DNA of 10,097 nucleotides, from positions 4,406-14,502 of the forward strand of contig JAQTSH010000022.1 of the NCBI GenBank assembly GCA_028711405.1. The letters run 5' to 3'. The notes under the pieces were generated by a model. The model was not told the origin of the DNA. It was given only the letters and a program-made list of their open reading frames with translations, and made no database searches. Each line of letters opens with the position of its first letter. The first letter of the stretch is position 1. Made by a program: the position numbers and the translations under genes. Of the stretch, positions 1 to 6,660 are shown one piece after another. Source of the stretch: Methanoregula sp. Lineage in GTDB: Archaea > Halobacteriota > Methanomicrobia > Methanomicrobiales > Methanospirillaceae.

Positions 1-216
1 ACGATCACCGTCGTCGGGAAAGCCCCGGTTGCTGAGCTCTTCGGGTTCGCCGGCGATATCCGGTCCGCGACCGAGGGTCGTGCGATGTGGAACACCGAGT
101 TCTCCGGTTTCGAGCTGGTGCCGAACAACATGGTGAAGGATGTCGTCCTTGCGATCCGGAAGCGGAAAGGATTGAAGGACCAGATGCCGACACCCGCGGA
201 TTATCTGTCTGTATAA
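1..216 (+). CDS. fusA: Archaeal translation elongation factor EF-2, C-terminal end (partial)
   Basis: The reading frame is open from base 1 to a TAA at 214-216 and encodes the last 71 residues of a longer protein. The segment contains AELFGFAGDIRSATEGRAMW, then IRKRKGLKDQMPTPADYLSV at the C-terminus. These are hallmark stretches of domain V of archaeal/eukaryotic-type EF-2, the GTPase that moves tRNA and mRNA through the ribosome after each peptide bond. The GTPase domain lies outside the window, so only the tail is seen. It is followed by an oligo-T terminator and converges on the HEPN gene with a 50-base gap. The gene is a core housekeeping gene and anchors the window on a chromosome. Recognition is by family memory, and I am very confident. 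Confidence 0.95.
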   Translation, partial: TITVVGKAPVAELFGFAGDIRSATEGRAMWNTEFSGFELVPNNMVKDVVLAIRKRKGLKDQMPTPADYLSV

Positions 217-232
217 TTTATCTAAGGTCCCA

Positions 233-240
233 TTTTTTTT
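233..240 (+). terminator. Oligo-T terminator after EF-2
   Basis: A run of eight T starts 16 bases after the EF-2 stop codon, in the 50-base gap between convergent genes. Archaeal RNA polymerase terminates at T-rich stretches without needing a strong hairpin, and none is seen here. Confidence 0.7.
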
Positions 241-266
241 CGTGTATTTCATCCGATCGTATCCGG

Positions 267-740
267 CTAACCCAAGATGGCGAGCAACTTTGCCCGGAGC
301 GATTCAATCTTCGCGTTCGTCAACCGTTCGGTCGCGTCAAGGAGCCCGGCATCGAACGCTTCCGTTGTTTTGATGAGCACTACCACGTCATCCCGGACCG
401 GCGCGGACGAGACATAATATTGCTTGTCAATCCGTTCGGTCTTCGCGTCTTCTATCGCAGAGTTATCGATCCCATACAGATCACGAAGCAACATGATCGC
501 TGCCGAATGGTTCTCACACTTGATACCGGTCAGAAAAAAGAGCGCGAGAACCGAATAGTACATGCTGTAGTATGCCATAGACACTGCTTCTTCGAAGTGG
601 TCATTGTCAAGCAACAGTCTGGCGGAGGCGAGAAAACTTTCTGACTTATGGAGATATGCCTCTTTTATTTCTATGCTTGGATCGACAAGCTGAAGCGCCC
701 CGTCTTTATGTAATCTTTTCAAAAATCCCTGTCTTGTCAA
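267..740 (-). CDS. HEPN domain protein, partner of the upstream MNT nucleotidyltransferase
   Basis: A 157-residue all-helical protein of HEPN type (PF05168-like). The diagnostic core at residues 53-82 (VSMAYYSMYYSVLALFF, then G72 and H78) matches the family pattern of an A-YY-M-YY helix followed by a Gly-His turn. HEPN proteins paired with MNT nucleotidyltransferases form toxin-antitoxin-like modules; some HEPN partners are RNases and some are inactive. The usual C-terminal RX4-6H catalytic motif is absent. The only R-six-H spacing is R41-H48 in an early helix, so RNase activity is doubtful. The start is a TTG at 738-740; no in-frame ATG occurs before residue 55. A GAGGTG Shine-Dalgarno-like stretch sits 4-5 bases upstream. 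A second TTG at residue 7 is an alternative. The gene overlaps the end of the MNT gene by 35 bases in another frame, so the two are probably translationally coupled. Confidence 0.86.
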   Translation of the reverse strand: MTRQGFLKRLHKDGALQLVDPSIEIKEAYLHKSESFLASARLLLDNDHFEEAVSMAYYSMYYSVLALFFLTGIKCENHSAAIMLLRDLYGIDNSAIEDAKTERIDKQYYVSSAPVRDDVVVLIKTTEAFDAGLLDATERLTNAKIESLRAKLLAILG

Positions 741-1311
741 AATACACCTCGATACCTTTGATAATGATGTGGTCTTTTATTATCTCCCGAATGAGCTGGC
801 TCCTCGTGTCAAACTCCCCAATCTTCACACTCAATGCTGAATGCCGCTCGAGAAGTTGTTTTTTTATCGCGGGATTGAGTGTTTCGATATACAAATCGAT
901 ATCACTGTCTTTGGTGGCAAGCCTTTTTGCATAACTCCCGTACAGGATTGCGAGATGGATCTCCTCTATTTCCTGCACGGCACGGAAAATCCCCCGGAGG
1001 ACCGGATAGGTGCTCACAATCCGGGACTGTTTGTAGAGCTCCGCTGTCATTGCAGCGTTCCTGCCTTCGATGCTTTTTTTCAGGAAGTATATGTTGTTTT
1101 TACCTTCTGTATGGTAATCAACAATATTTTCTTCAACCAGTATACGCAGTTTTCGGGAGATGGTCATGTGGTTGGTCTGGAGTTTTTCCGCCATTCCCCG
1201 TGGATGGAGTTCTGCCTGCACGAGGAGTGCAACAATCTCATTGGCTACATTTTGTTCCACATGGAACATAATTGTGCCAATCTGATATAATGCTGATGGT
1301 CTGTCCGGCAT
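706..1311 (-). CDS. MNT-family nucleotidyltransferase with N-terminal winged helix-turn-helix
   Basis: A 201-residue two-part protein. Residues 20-80 look like a winged helix-turn-helix: a helical segment ending in MAEKLQTNHMTISRKLRILVE, then a short wing with YHTEGKNNIYFL. Residues about 105-200 are a minimal nucleotidyltransferase domain with the motif GSYAKRLATKDSDIDLYIE. Here G125-S126 and the metal-binding pair D137/D139 are visible; E166 or D168 may supply the third carboxylate. MNT antitoxins transfer AMP to partner HEPN toxins in characterised systems. The fused DNA-binding domain suggests this one also represses its own operon (inference). ATG 1309-1311 has an AGGGA stretch just upstream; ATG 1267-1269 (residue 15) is a possible shorter start without a visible ribosome site. 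It lies 16 bases after the stop of the small membrane protein gene, so all three genes may be co-transcribed. Confidence 0.88.
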   Translation of the reverse strand: MPDRPSALYQIGTIMFHVEQNVANEIVALLVQAELHPRGMAEKLQTNHMTISRKLRILVEENIVDYHTEGKNNIYFLKKSIEGRNAAMTAELYKQSRIVSTYPVLRGIFRAVQEIEEIHLAILYGSYAKRLATKDSDIDLYIETLNPAIKKQLLERHSALSVKIGEFDTRSQLIREIIKDHIIIKGIEVYFDKTGIFEKIT

Positions 1312-1327
1312 CTGTTCCCTGAAACGA

Positions 1328-1606
1328 TCACTGCGTCCCGTGCATATTCCATTTCAGGATACCACCCACACACGCGATGATCAGGATCACGCTGATCCCC
1401 ACAATGACATACGCGACGGGTTCCACCCCGCAGGTCTGTCGCCCGTTAGTCTCTGCGGCAAGCCGTGCACAGTCCGATGGAATACCCACAAGGAAGAACC
1501 AGATAATCAATGCGTTCACAACGATGACCCCCAGTGCCCCGATCGTTGGCAGCAGGGATCGCGGAGAACCACGAGGGGTCGCCGCATCAGGAGTGTTCGG
1601 ATGCAT
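1328..1606 (-). CDS. Small two-helix membrane protein of unknown function
   Basis: A 92-residue protein I do not recognise. It has a short Pro/Ser/Arg-rich N-terminus, then two hydrophobic helices at about residues 18-42 (containing GVIVVNALIIWFFLV) and 64-86 (containing VIVGISVILIIACVGGI). A 21-residue loop between them carries two cysteines, C46 and C59. If the N- and C-termini are cytoplasmic, this loop is external and the cysteines could form a disulfide (inference). The start ATG at 1604-1606 has no clear Shine-Dalgarno sequence; a GGGGAT/ATCCCC dyad lies just upstream. The gene follows the cyclophilin gene by 70 bases and precedes the MNT gene by 16 bases on the same strand. The membrane character makes it likely a real gene, but the function is open. 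Confidence 0.62.
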   Translation of the reverse strand: MHPNTPDAATPRGSPRSLLPTIGALGVIVVNALIIWFFLVGIPSDCARLAAETNGRQTCGVEPVAYVIVGISVILIIACVGGILKWNMHGTQ

Positions 1607-1617
1607 GATCGTAAATT

Positions 1618-1630
1618 GGGGATCATCCCC
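1618..1630. promoter_or_regulatory. Perfect 6-bp dyad upstream of the small membrane protein gene
   Basis: GGGGAT and ATCCCC face each other around a single central base, 11 bases upstream of the ATG at 1606. The position overlaps where transcription of a short-leader mRNA would begin, so a repressor site is possible. It is short and could be chance. Confidence 0.3.
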
Positions 1631-1636
1631 AAAAAA
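1631..1636 (-). terminator. Possible T6 terminator after the cyclophilin gene
   Basis: Six A on the + strand give six T on the minus-strand transcript, 40 bases after the cyclophilin stop codon at 1677. No hairpin is needed for archaeal oligo-T termination. The same tract sits where a TATA element of the next gene would be, so its role is ambiguous. Confidence 0.35.
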
Positions 1637-1676
1637 GGATTGGGCGATCCGGTGATCGTCCGGTAGAAAGAGCGGT

Positions 1677-2300
1677 TCAGACCATTACGGCACGGATGAT
1701 CGTCACGTTCTGAAGCGGGCGGTCATTGGTATCGGTCTTTACCTTCCCGATCGCATCGACCACGTCCATCCCCTCGACCACGTTCCCGAAGACCGGGTGT
1801 TTGCTGTCAAGGAAATTGTTGTTCACGAGATTGATGAAGAACTGGCTTCCCCCGGTATTCGCACCGGCATTCGCCATCGAGATCGTACCCCGGTCGTTCC
1901 GGTTGTGCGCGGTAAACTCGTCCTTGATCACGTAACCGGGTCCGCCGCGCCCGGTGCCGGTCGGATCGCCGCCTTGCAGCATGAAACCGTCGATGATACG
2001 GTGGAAGATCACACCGTTATAGTAGCCTTTTTTCACAAGCGTCTCGAAATTTCCTGCAGTGATCGGCATATCCGGGGCAAGGGCAATCGTGATATTGCCC
2101 ATGTTCGTCTCAAGCCGAACCAGTTTCTGGGATTCCTGAAGTGTAGGTGTCATGATCGTTGTTCCGGCGGGTGTCCCGCTGATACTCCCTGTGGCAGATG
2201 GGATTGATGAGGTAGACTGGGTAGATTGTGTGCACCCTGCGCACAGGAGCAGGGTGACAACGAGCAGTGCAGAGATGAAGAGTGTTCGTCTGTGCATCAT
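1677..2300 (-). CDS. Cyclophilin-type peptidyl-prolyl cis-trans isomerase, exported lipoprotein
   Basis: A protein of 207 residues from ATG 2298-2300. An in-frame GTG at 2316-2318 would add six residues, but the ATG has AGGA six bases upstream and starts the signal peptide properly. Numbering below counts from the GTG. The N-terminus is a signal sequence ending in LLLCAGC (C29), read as a lipobox. A Ser/Thr/Pro-rich linker runs to about residue 62. The cyclophilin domain follows: IFHRIIDGFMLQGGD (catalytic R107), MANAGANTGGSQFFI, and FLDSKHPVFG. The human CypA tryptophan that contacts cyclosporin is Phe here (F169), as in many prokaryotic cyclophilins. The protein is expected to sit outside the membrane and catalyse proline isomerisation during folding of exported proteins. 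It is not tightly linked to the upstream Cache gene (about 250 bases apart). Confidence 0.95.
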   Translation of the reverse strand: MMHRRTLFISALLVVTLLLCAGCTQSTQSTSSIPSATGSISGTPAGTTIMTPTLQESQKLVRLETNMGNITIALAPDMPITAGNFETLVKKGYYNGVIFHRIIDGFMLQGGDPTGTGRGGPGYVIKDEFTAHNRNDRGTISMANAGANTGGSQFFINLVNNNFLDSKHPVFGNVVEGMDVVDAIGKVKTDTNDRPLQNVTIIRAVMV

Positions 2301-2337
2301 ACCGGTTCCTGTTCGCACTCCGTAAAAAAGAGTCTTT

Positions 2338-2380
2338 CTTTTTATGATGACGGCACGCCGTTTTCATTGTGGATTTTATA
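2338..2380 (-). promoter_or_regulatory. Candidate TATA boxes for the cyclophilin gene
   Basis: Two TATA-like elements read on the minus strand: TATAAAAT at 2373-2380, predicting a leader of about 50 bases, and CATAAAAAG at 2338-2346, predicting a leader of about 15 bases. Either could serve the ATG at 2300; the sequence alone does not decide. Confidence 0.5.
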
Positions 2381-2467
2381 CCCTCTGGGGATCAGGGATC
2401 TGATCACAATACCAAGGGTAGTGTCAGCCACCGGTGTGCGCCATCAGCGGTGCAGGGAGGTGACCAG

Positions 2468-2538
2468 AAAAAACAGGAGTTGAGCCGTCAGGTTCCGGGG
2501 AGCGCATGTCCCGGAAGAATCCTTCAGGCTCCCGACGG
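2468..2538 (-). terminator. Hairpin plus T6 after the Cache protein gene
   Basis: A stem of TTCCGGG (2493-2499) with CCCGGAA (2510-2516) is nested inside a weaker outer pairing of CCGTC (2485-2489) and GACGG (2534-2538). On the minus strand a T6 tract follows at 2473-2468. The structure begins ten bases after the stop codon of the Cache gene and probably ends the PEGA-Cache operon. Confidence 0.55.
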
Positions 2539-2547
2539 TCATACCGG

Positions 2548-3225
2548 TTACGGTGCAGTCCCGGCACGTGGTTTCCTGCCGAAGACGAAAATGGCACCAA
2601 CCGCGATGATGATCGCGACAATGCCGGTCACAAGGATGGCAGCGCCACGCGAGGTAGCCGCCACATAGTCCGCAGCCGGCATATCAATTGCAAGGACGGC
2701 TTGGGTGTTCCCCGTTGAACCGGCATACGAATCATCAATCGGCGCATAGGCGGACATGAACGATCCGTACTTGGTCGTATAGGGGGCTTTTGACGCGGTC
2801 GGTACAGAGAGCGCATGGAAGATCTCCATCTTGTCCGGGCTCGTTGACACTTCGCCAATCTTTGCAGAACCCTGGGGGTCAGCCGGATATAGATCGTCGA
2901 CCAGGAACGTGACGGACTGATCCGGGTTCACTTTCAGGATATACGCGTTCACGATGTGGTCGTTCATGCTGCGCATCGTTTTTAGGTTGTTTGCGACTGC
3001 GACATACTGCGGGGACGTCTCATCGCCGGGCTTCAGGTTCGCGATATCGCTTGCGTTCACCTGCGTCGCCATGACGCCAACGGTACTCTTCATTCCGTCC
3101 TGGACAGCGTCACTGAGCGAATCCTCTGCACTCGTGTAGGCAAACAGGGTCAGTGCACCGATGATGATGATCACGAGGATCGCGCTCACCCATTGTTTCG
3201 TTGATACTGAACATGTGCATGTCAT
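2548..3225 (-). CDS. Membrane-anchored extracellular Cache-like sensor domain protein without output domain
   Basis: A 225-residue protein with one helix at about 12-32 and another at about 195-215, flanking a soluble segment outside the membrane. The segment has features I associate with Cache/PDC-type sensor domains of methanogen histidine kinases: the strand IVNAYILKV, then FLVDDLYPADPQGSAKIGE, then PYTTKYGSFMSAYAPI and AVLAIDMPAADYV. Those domains bind small ligands outside the cell. Here the cytoplasmic tail is only ten residues (GRKPRAGTAP) with no HAMP, kinase or cyclase domain, so it cannot signal alone. The short N-terminus carries two cysteines (C3, C5). The start ATG 3223-3225 lies one base after the PEGA gene stop, with GGAGG at 3236-3240 inside that gene's last codons. 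This indicates coupled translation and a shared role at the cell surface (inference). Confidence 0.78.
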   Translation of the reverse strand: MTCTCSVSTKQWVSAILVIIIIGALTLFAYTSAEDSLSDAVQDGMKSTVGVMATQVNASDIANLKPGDETSPQYVAVANNLKTMRSMNDHIVNAYILKVNPDQSVTFLVDDLYPADPQGSAKIGEVSTSPDKMEIFHALSVPTASKAPYTTKYGSFMSAYAPIDDSYAGSTGNTQAVLAIDMPAADYVAATSRGAAILVTGIVAIIIAVGAIFVFGRKPRAGTAP

Positions 3226-3226
3226 T

Positions 3227-4855
3227 TTACTTTCGCCTCCGTATCGCCATGCCGATACCCAGGATCGCCACCAACCCTCCGATCATGATCACAGGAGAAG
3301 CGGCGGATTTCGGAGTGGGTGTGGGCACGGGAGCGGCTGTCATGGTGATCGCCACCGGTGTAGTCTGCCCGGCGTTCACGGTTGCCGATGCTGAAGAATC
3401 GACATACCCGGTGTATTTCAGCGTGATGGAATGCACGCCGGGCGTGATACCGGTCAGCATTGCCGGCGTGTAGCCTTTGTACAGGTTATCGACATAGGTC
3501 TCTGCACCCGACGGGGAGGAGACGATATTAAGCCCGCCGGTCGCCGGCACCTGTGTCGGGTTGGGTCCGATGGGGGTGAGGACTGCCGTGATCGTGTTCT
3601 GGTAATTCGGCTGGATGTACACGGTATTGATCCAGTCGTTATAGCCTGCCTGGCTCACCTTGAAGATGTGGTTACCGGAGGTGACGCTCGGGAGCGTGAG
3701 GGTGCCGCCCGAACCGATCTTGCCCTGCGAGTTGCTGTCCATGTACACCGTCGCGCCGGGCATGGACGTGATCACGACCGAGCCGAAGATCGCCGGTGTC
3801 AGCGTGACCGGCAGGTTCTGTGCCTGACCGGCATTCACGTAGACGTTCGTTGTGTAATCATTGTAACCCGACATTTTGATCACAAAACTGTGACTGCCCG
3901 GGTACAGCGTGAGGGTGTTCGGGGTCTTGCCGTTGTAGTTCCCGTCAACATAGATCAAGGCAGCCGTCGGACTTGAGGTGACATAGACCGTGCCCGTGTT
4001 GCGCGGGGGTTGGGGGGAGGGCTGGAGTGAGGGGGAGTAGTAGGCTGTCTGCCCGGCATAGACGTTCACGAGCTGGGAGTCAGTCGTGTAGCCGCTCATG
4101 GTCGCTCTCATCGAGTAGGTGCCCGGGGCAAGGTTCGGGATTGTGACCGGGGCATAGCCGTAGAAGTTCCCGTTCATCGAGATCGCTGCGCCGCTGGGGG
4201 AAGACTGGGCGTAGATCGCTCCGTTCTGGACGGGGGGTGTGGTGGGGGAGGTGGTGACGATGGGAATTAACGTGGCATCGATCCTGACGTGCTGACCCTC
4301 CGGGGGGTTCCCCGGCGTCTGTGACCAGGTAACGTAGTTCGGGGCGGTGACGGTGATCGTTGCCGGGGCACCGGTGGAGTAGACTTCCGCAGTGACCGGG
4401 TTCGGGGGGGTCGTGCCCGCCACGTTTCCGGCGACAGTCACGGTGGCACCGTTCACGTTCACGTAGACATCAAAATACCCGACACCGCCACCGATTTGCG
4501 TGGGTTCTATCGTAATCGTGGGCTCGGTGGTTGCATGGGCAGTGGTCACCGTGGTCGTGGGGATCTTCGTCGGCTCTGTTGTGGGCACGGTGGTGCTGAC
4601 AATCGTTTCTGTGTGTGTAGGTGTCGGTTCTGTTGTCCTGATGGTGGTGGGCTCCGTCGTTGGAACCGGTGTGGGTTCCGTCGTTCTGGTGGTAGTGGGA
4701 ATCGGAATAGGTTCGGAAATTGGTCCGGGAAGGTCAGGATTATCTATCGCGGGATTTTTAGAATCGTCCTCGGCATCCGTAGCCGTCGTGATGGCGACCA
4801 GACCTATCGCGCACAGCATCAGAACCATGAGCAGGCTCGTCAGTTTTTTCTTCAC
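3227..4855 (-). CDS. PEGA-domain surface protein with Thr/Pro-rich stalk and C-terminal membrane anchor
   Basis: A 542-residue exported protein. In order: a signal peptide (residues 1-25, KKK then a hydrophobic stretch); a Thr/Pro-rich stalk (about 48-120) with five copies of TTEPT, likely glycosylated; one beta-sandwich-like domain (127-197); four PEGA repeats at about 212-277, 288-354, 358-428 and 440-507, with openings such as SSPSGAAISMNG and SSPTAALIYVDG and later SGY or TGY; a short PTPTP linker; and a hydrophobic helix (about 519-537) followed by RRRK as a stop-transfer anchor. PEGA domains are surface beta-modules of uncertain role, often in S-layer-like or adhesin proteins. The start is GTG 4853-4855: AGGA lies nine bases upstream, and the next in-frame Met (residue 10) would break the signal peptide. 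A strong TATA box precedes the gene, and the Cache gene is coupled downstream. Confidence 0.9.
   Translation of the reverse strand: MKKKLTSLLMVLMLCAIGLVAITTATDAEDDSKNPAIDNPDLPGPISEPIPIPTTTRTTEPTPVPTTEPTTIRTTEPTPTHTETIVSTTVPTTEPTKIPTTTVTTAHATTEPTITIEPTQIGGGVGYFDVYVNVNGATVTVAGNVAGTTPPNPVTAEVYSTGAPATITVTAPNYVTWSQTPGNPPEGQHVRIDATLIPIVTTSPTTPPVQNGAIYAQSSPSGAAISMNGNFYGYAPVTIPNLAPGTYSMRATMSGYTTDSQLVNVYAGQTAYYSPSLQPSPQPPRNTGTVYVTSSPTAALIYVDGNYNGKTPNTLTLYPGSHSFVIKMSGYNDYTTNVYVNAGQAQNLPVTLTPAIFGSVVITSMPGATVYMDSNSQGKIGSGGTLTLPSVTSGNHIFKVSQAGYNDWINTVYIQPNYQNTITAVLTPIGPNPTQVPATGGLNIVSSPSGAETYVDNLYKGYTPAMLTGITPGVHSITLKYTGYVDSSASATVNAGQTTPVAITMTAAPVPTPTPKSAASPVIMIGGLVAILGIGMAIRRRK
4517..4684 (-). repeat. 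Coding repeat: five TTEPT pentapeptide copies in the stalk
   Basis: The pentapeptide TTEPT recurs at residues 58-62, 66-70, 74-78, 92-96 and 109-113 of the PEGA protein. The first three copies are spaced exactly eight codons (24 bases). Such low-complexity coding repeats change copy number easily and usually form an extended glycosylated stalk. Confidence 0.8.
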
Positions 4856-4892
4856 AGCATCGCTTCCTGTACTCTAGTTTCAGGAACAGCGC

Positions 4893-4900
4893 TATTTATA
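4893..4900 (-). promoter_or_regulatory. TATA box of the PEGA-Cache operon
   Basis: TATAAATA reads on the minus strand, preceded by a purine-rich stretch where a BRE would be. Transcription would begin about 26 bases downstream, near 4870, giving a leader of about 15 bases before the GTG at 4855 that includes the AGGA ribosome site. This is the clearest promoter in the window. Confidence 0.75.
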
Positions 4901-4960
4901 TCATCCGATATTTCCGGGACGCCCGATACTGTGGCACGGCAGGATTCCGGAGTAACCCGG

Positions 4961-6142
4961 TCAGGAGGGGGAGAGGCTCGTGATCACCCGTGCGAGGCGG
5001 TGCATGCCTTCGGTGATCTGCTCGTCGCTGGCGCTGGAGAAGTTCAGCCGGATCGTGTCCTTACCCCCACCATCAACATAGAACGGCATACCGGGAAGGA
5101 CTGCCACTTTCTGGCGGATGCCTTCGGTAAAGACTGCATGGGAGGTGAGTCCGGCTGGGAGCGTGGCGAGGAGAAACATCCCCCCTTCGGGTGTCGTGTG
5201 GGAGAGCGTCGGCAGCAGATCATCGAACAGGTCGCACATCAGCCGACACCGGCGGGAGTACGTACTCGTCACCTTCCGGAGGTGGGCGTCGAGATCATGG
5301 GTCGTCAGGTACCGGTGCAGGATCTTCTGGCAGAGGAAGTTGGAATGAAGATCGGATGCCTGCTTTGCGATGTTGAATGAACGCAGAATCTCCCGTGGGG
5401 CAAACAGCCACCCGATCCGCATGCCCGGCGCGACGGTTTTCGAGAACGACCCGGAGATGACCGACTGGTCAGGCAGGTACCGTTTCACGGGGAAGCGGGG
5501 TTTATTGTCAAAGAAGAGTTCCCCGAAGGCGTCATCCTCGTAAAAGACCGTGCCCGTCCCGGTGAGGTATTCCGCGATGGCTCTGCGTTTCTCCTGTGAG
5601 TACGTCCTGCCTGAGGGGTTCTGCGAGTTTGGTATCCCGTAAAAGAACTTCACCGAAGTGTGGTTGACGAGCCGGGAGAAGGCATCGAGGTCCGGACCGT
5701 CCTCCTCCAGCGGGACTGTATCGATGACCGGTTCGTAGAGCGAGAAGGCTTCGATGGCGCCGAGATACCCGGGACGTTCCATCGCGACATGATCGCCGGG
5801 GTCCAAAAAGATCTTCGCGAACAGGTCGAGGCACTGCTGGGATCCGTTGACGATCTGGATCTCGTCGGCAGTTGCCGGAATGCCCAGCCGGTGGCGGTAG
5901 CGCTCCGCGATGTACTCCCGTAACGGACGGTACCCGTCGGTCGTTGTGTACTGTAACGCGGTACCGGCTTCGGTCTCCATGACCTCACGGGTGGCGTCTG
6001 CGATCCCGCGTGTGTCGATGAGTGCGGTGGAAGGGAGTCCGCCTGCGAACGAGATGATCGAGGGATCCGCCGAGACCCGGAAGAGTTCTTCCAGAAAGGA
6101 GGCAGGGGCGTGTCCGATCCGGTTGGCAAAGGGGTACTGCAT
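4961..6142 (-). CDS. Class I PLP-dependent aminotransferase (2-aminoadipate/aromatic aminotransferase-like)
   Basis: A 393-residue fold-type I aminotransferase, near the usual length. Visible landmarks: SFAGGLPS near the N-terminus; GSQQ at 100-103 (phosphate binding); PNSQNPSG with N175; YEDDAFGEL with the aspartate that pairs with the pyridine nitrogen (D203/D204); SGSFSKTVAPGMRIGW with the Schiff-base lysine K235; PEGGMFL; and TIRLNFS with R365, which holds the substrate carboxylate. The layout matches the LysN/KAT/MocR-catalytic-domain group, which transaminates 2-aminoadipate, aromatic or branched amino acids; the exact substrate cannot be read. The ATG at 6140-6142 is chosen because upstream codons lack family sequence and no ATG or GTG precedes it in frame nearby. 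A CATATC element about 25 bases upstream suggests a leaderless mRNA. It stands alone between HicB and the PEGA operon. Confidence 0.92.
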   Translation of the reverse strand: MQYPFANRIGHAPASFLEELFRVSADPSIISFAGGLPSTALIDTRGIADATREVMETEAGTALQYTTTDGYRPLREYIAERYRHRLGIPATADEIQIVNGSQQCLDLFAKIFLDPGDHVAMERPGYLGAIEAFSLYEPVIDTVPLEEDGPDLDAFSRLVNHTSVKFFYGIPNSQNPSGRTYSQEKRRAIAEYLTGTGTVFYEDDAFGELFFDNKPRFPVKRYLPDQSVISGSFSKTVAPGMRIGWLFAPREILRSFNIAKQASDLHSNFLCQKILHRYLTTHDLDAHLRKVTSTYSRRCRLMCDLFDDLLPTLSHTTPEGGMFLLATLPAGLTSHAVFTEGIRQKVAVLPGMPFYVDGGGKDTIRLNFSSASDEQITEGMHRLARVITSLSPS

Positions 6143-6207
6143 ACGTGACGCTCGCTTCCGGGAGGATATGAGTGCACCCGGTCTCGTGATAGTTAGGACG
6201 GAATGGG

Positions 6208-6213
6208 AAAAAA
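6208..6213 (-). terminator. Possible T6 terminator after the HicB-like gene
   Basis: Six A on the + strand give a T6 run on the minus transcript, about 100 bases after the HicB stop and ahead of the aminotransferase promoter. Only the tract supports it. Confidence 0.3.
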
Positions 6214-6316
6214 GACCTCTGCTACCCGGCGGGGAACCGCACGAACACCGCACGACGATCTAAGTGAAAAGGGGGGTGCGGGATTTTTTTACCCGTGTTC
6301 CCGGTGTTTTGTGCAA

Positions 6317-6547
6317 TCAGGAATATGCGACATCGTTGACGGTGATCTGGATGATCTCTGCATGAATGTCGTGGATTGATGACTGTAACTCTTCGTTCTG
6401 GGCTTCGCGCACCAGTTCAATGGCTTCTTTGATACTTGCGAGGGCTTCACCTTTGTTTTCGCCCACGGTGACAGTCCCGGGTATCTCCACGCACCGGGCG
6501 GAATATCCGCCGGTGTCCCGTGGTCCGAGGACAATTGTGTATTGCAT
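6317..6547 (-). CDS. Orphan HicB-like antitoxin-family protein
   Basis: A 76-residue protein with the HicB signature: MQYTIVLGPRDTGGYSARC, then VEIPGTVTVGENKGEALASI and KEAIELV. HicB proteins have a degenerate RNase H-like fold and normally neutralise the HicA mRNA-cleaving toxin. This one ends soon after the fold and lacks the C-terminal ribbon-helix-helix or helix-turn-helix of full autoregulatory HicBs. There is no room for a HicA gene in the 113 bases upstream or the 174 bases downstream, and no small basic HicA-like frame is seen. Archaeal genomes often carry such solitary HicB-like proteins (family knowledge). The start ATG 6545-6547 fits a leaderless promoter. Function is therefore uncertain despite firm family assignment. 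Confidence 0.87.
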   Translation of the reverse strand: MQYTIVLGPRDTGGYSARCVEIPGTVTVGENKGEALASIKEAIELVREAQNEELQSSIHDIHAEIIQITVNDVAYS

Positions 6548-6550
6548 AAT

Positions 6551-6577
6551 CTATAATATAGGCTCTGGGATTATACA
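6551..6577 (-). promoter_or_regulatory. Leaderless promoter of hicB with a CTATA/TATAG dyad
   Basis: TGTATAAT at 6570-6577 (minus strand) is centred 27 bases before the ATG at 6547, the spacing expected for a leaderless archaeal mRNA. Between TATA and ATG lies the dyad CTATA-one base-TATAG (6551-6561), which could be an operator or a second TATA element. Confidence 0.6.
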
Positions 6578-6660
6578 GTCTTTCCGGCGGGGTCACACCC
6601 GGGCTCGTGCTTTATGCGGGGGGCAACGGGCTTACTCCCGCCGGGGCGGTTCATGTACGG

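Noticed and set aside
87..644. + strand open frame over the EF-2 end and HEPN gene
   Set aside because: It overlaps the EF-2 C-terminus in another frame and the HEPN gene in antisense; the product has no family character.
841..1290. + strand open frames opposite the MNT gene
   Set aside because: The minus-strand product carries clear GS and D-x-D motifs, so these are antisense shadows.
4496..5380. Long + strand open frame (and 4500-4877) opposite the PEGA and aminotransferase genes
   Set aside because: It is low-complexity translation of the antisense of the Thr/Pro-rich stalk and crosses a clear promoter and two strongly recognised minus-strand genes.
6143..6253. N-terminal extension of the aminotransferase
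   Set aside because: The extra 37 residues are Arg/Ser-rich without family similarity and no good start or ribosome site supports them.
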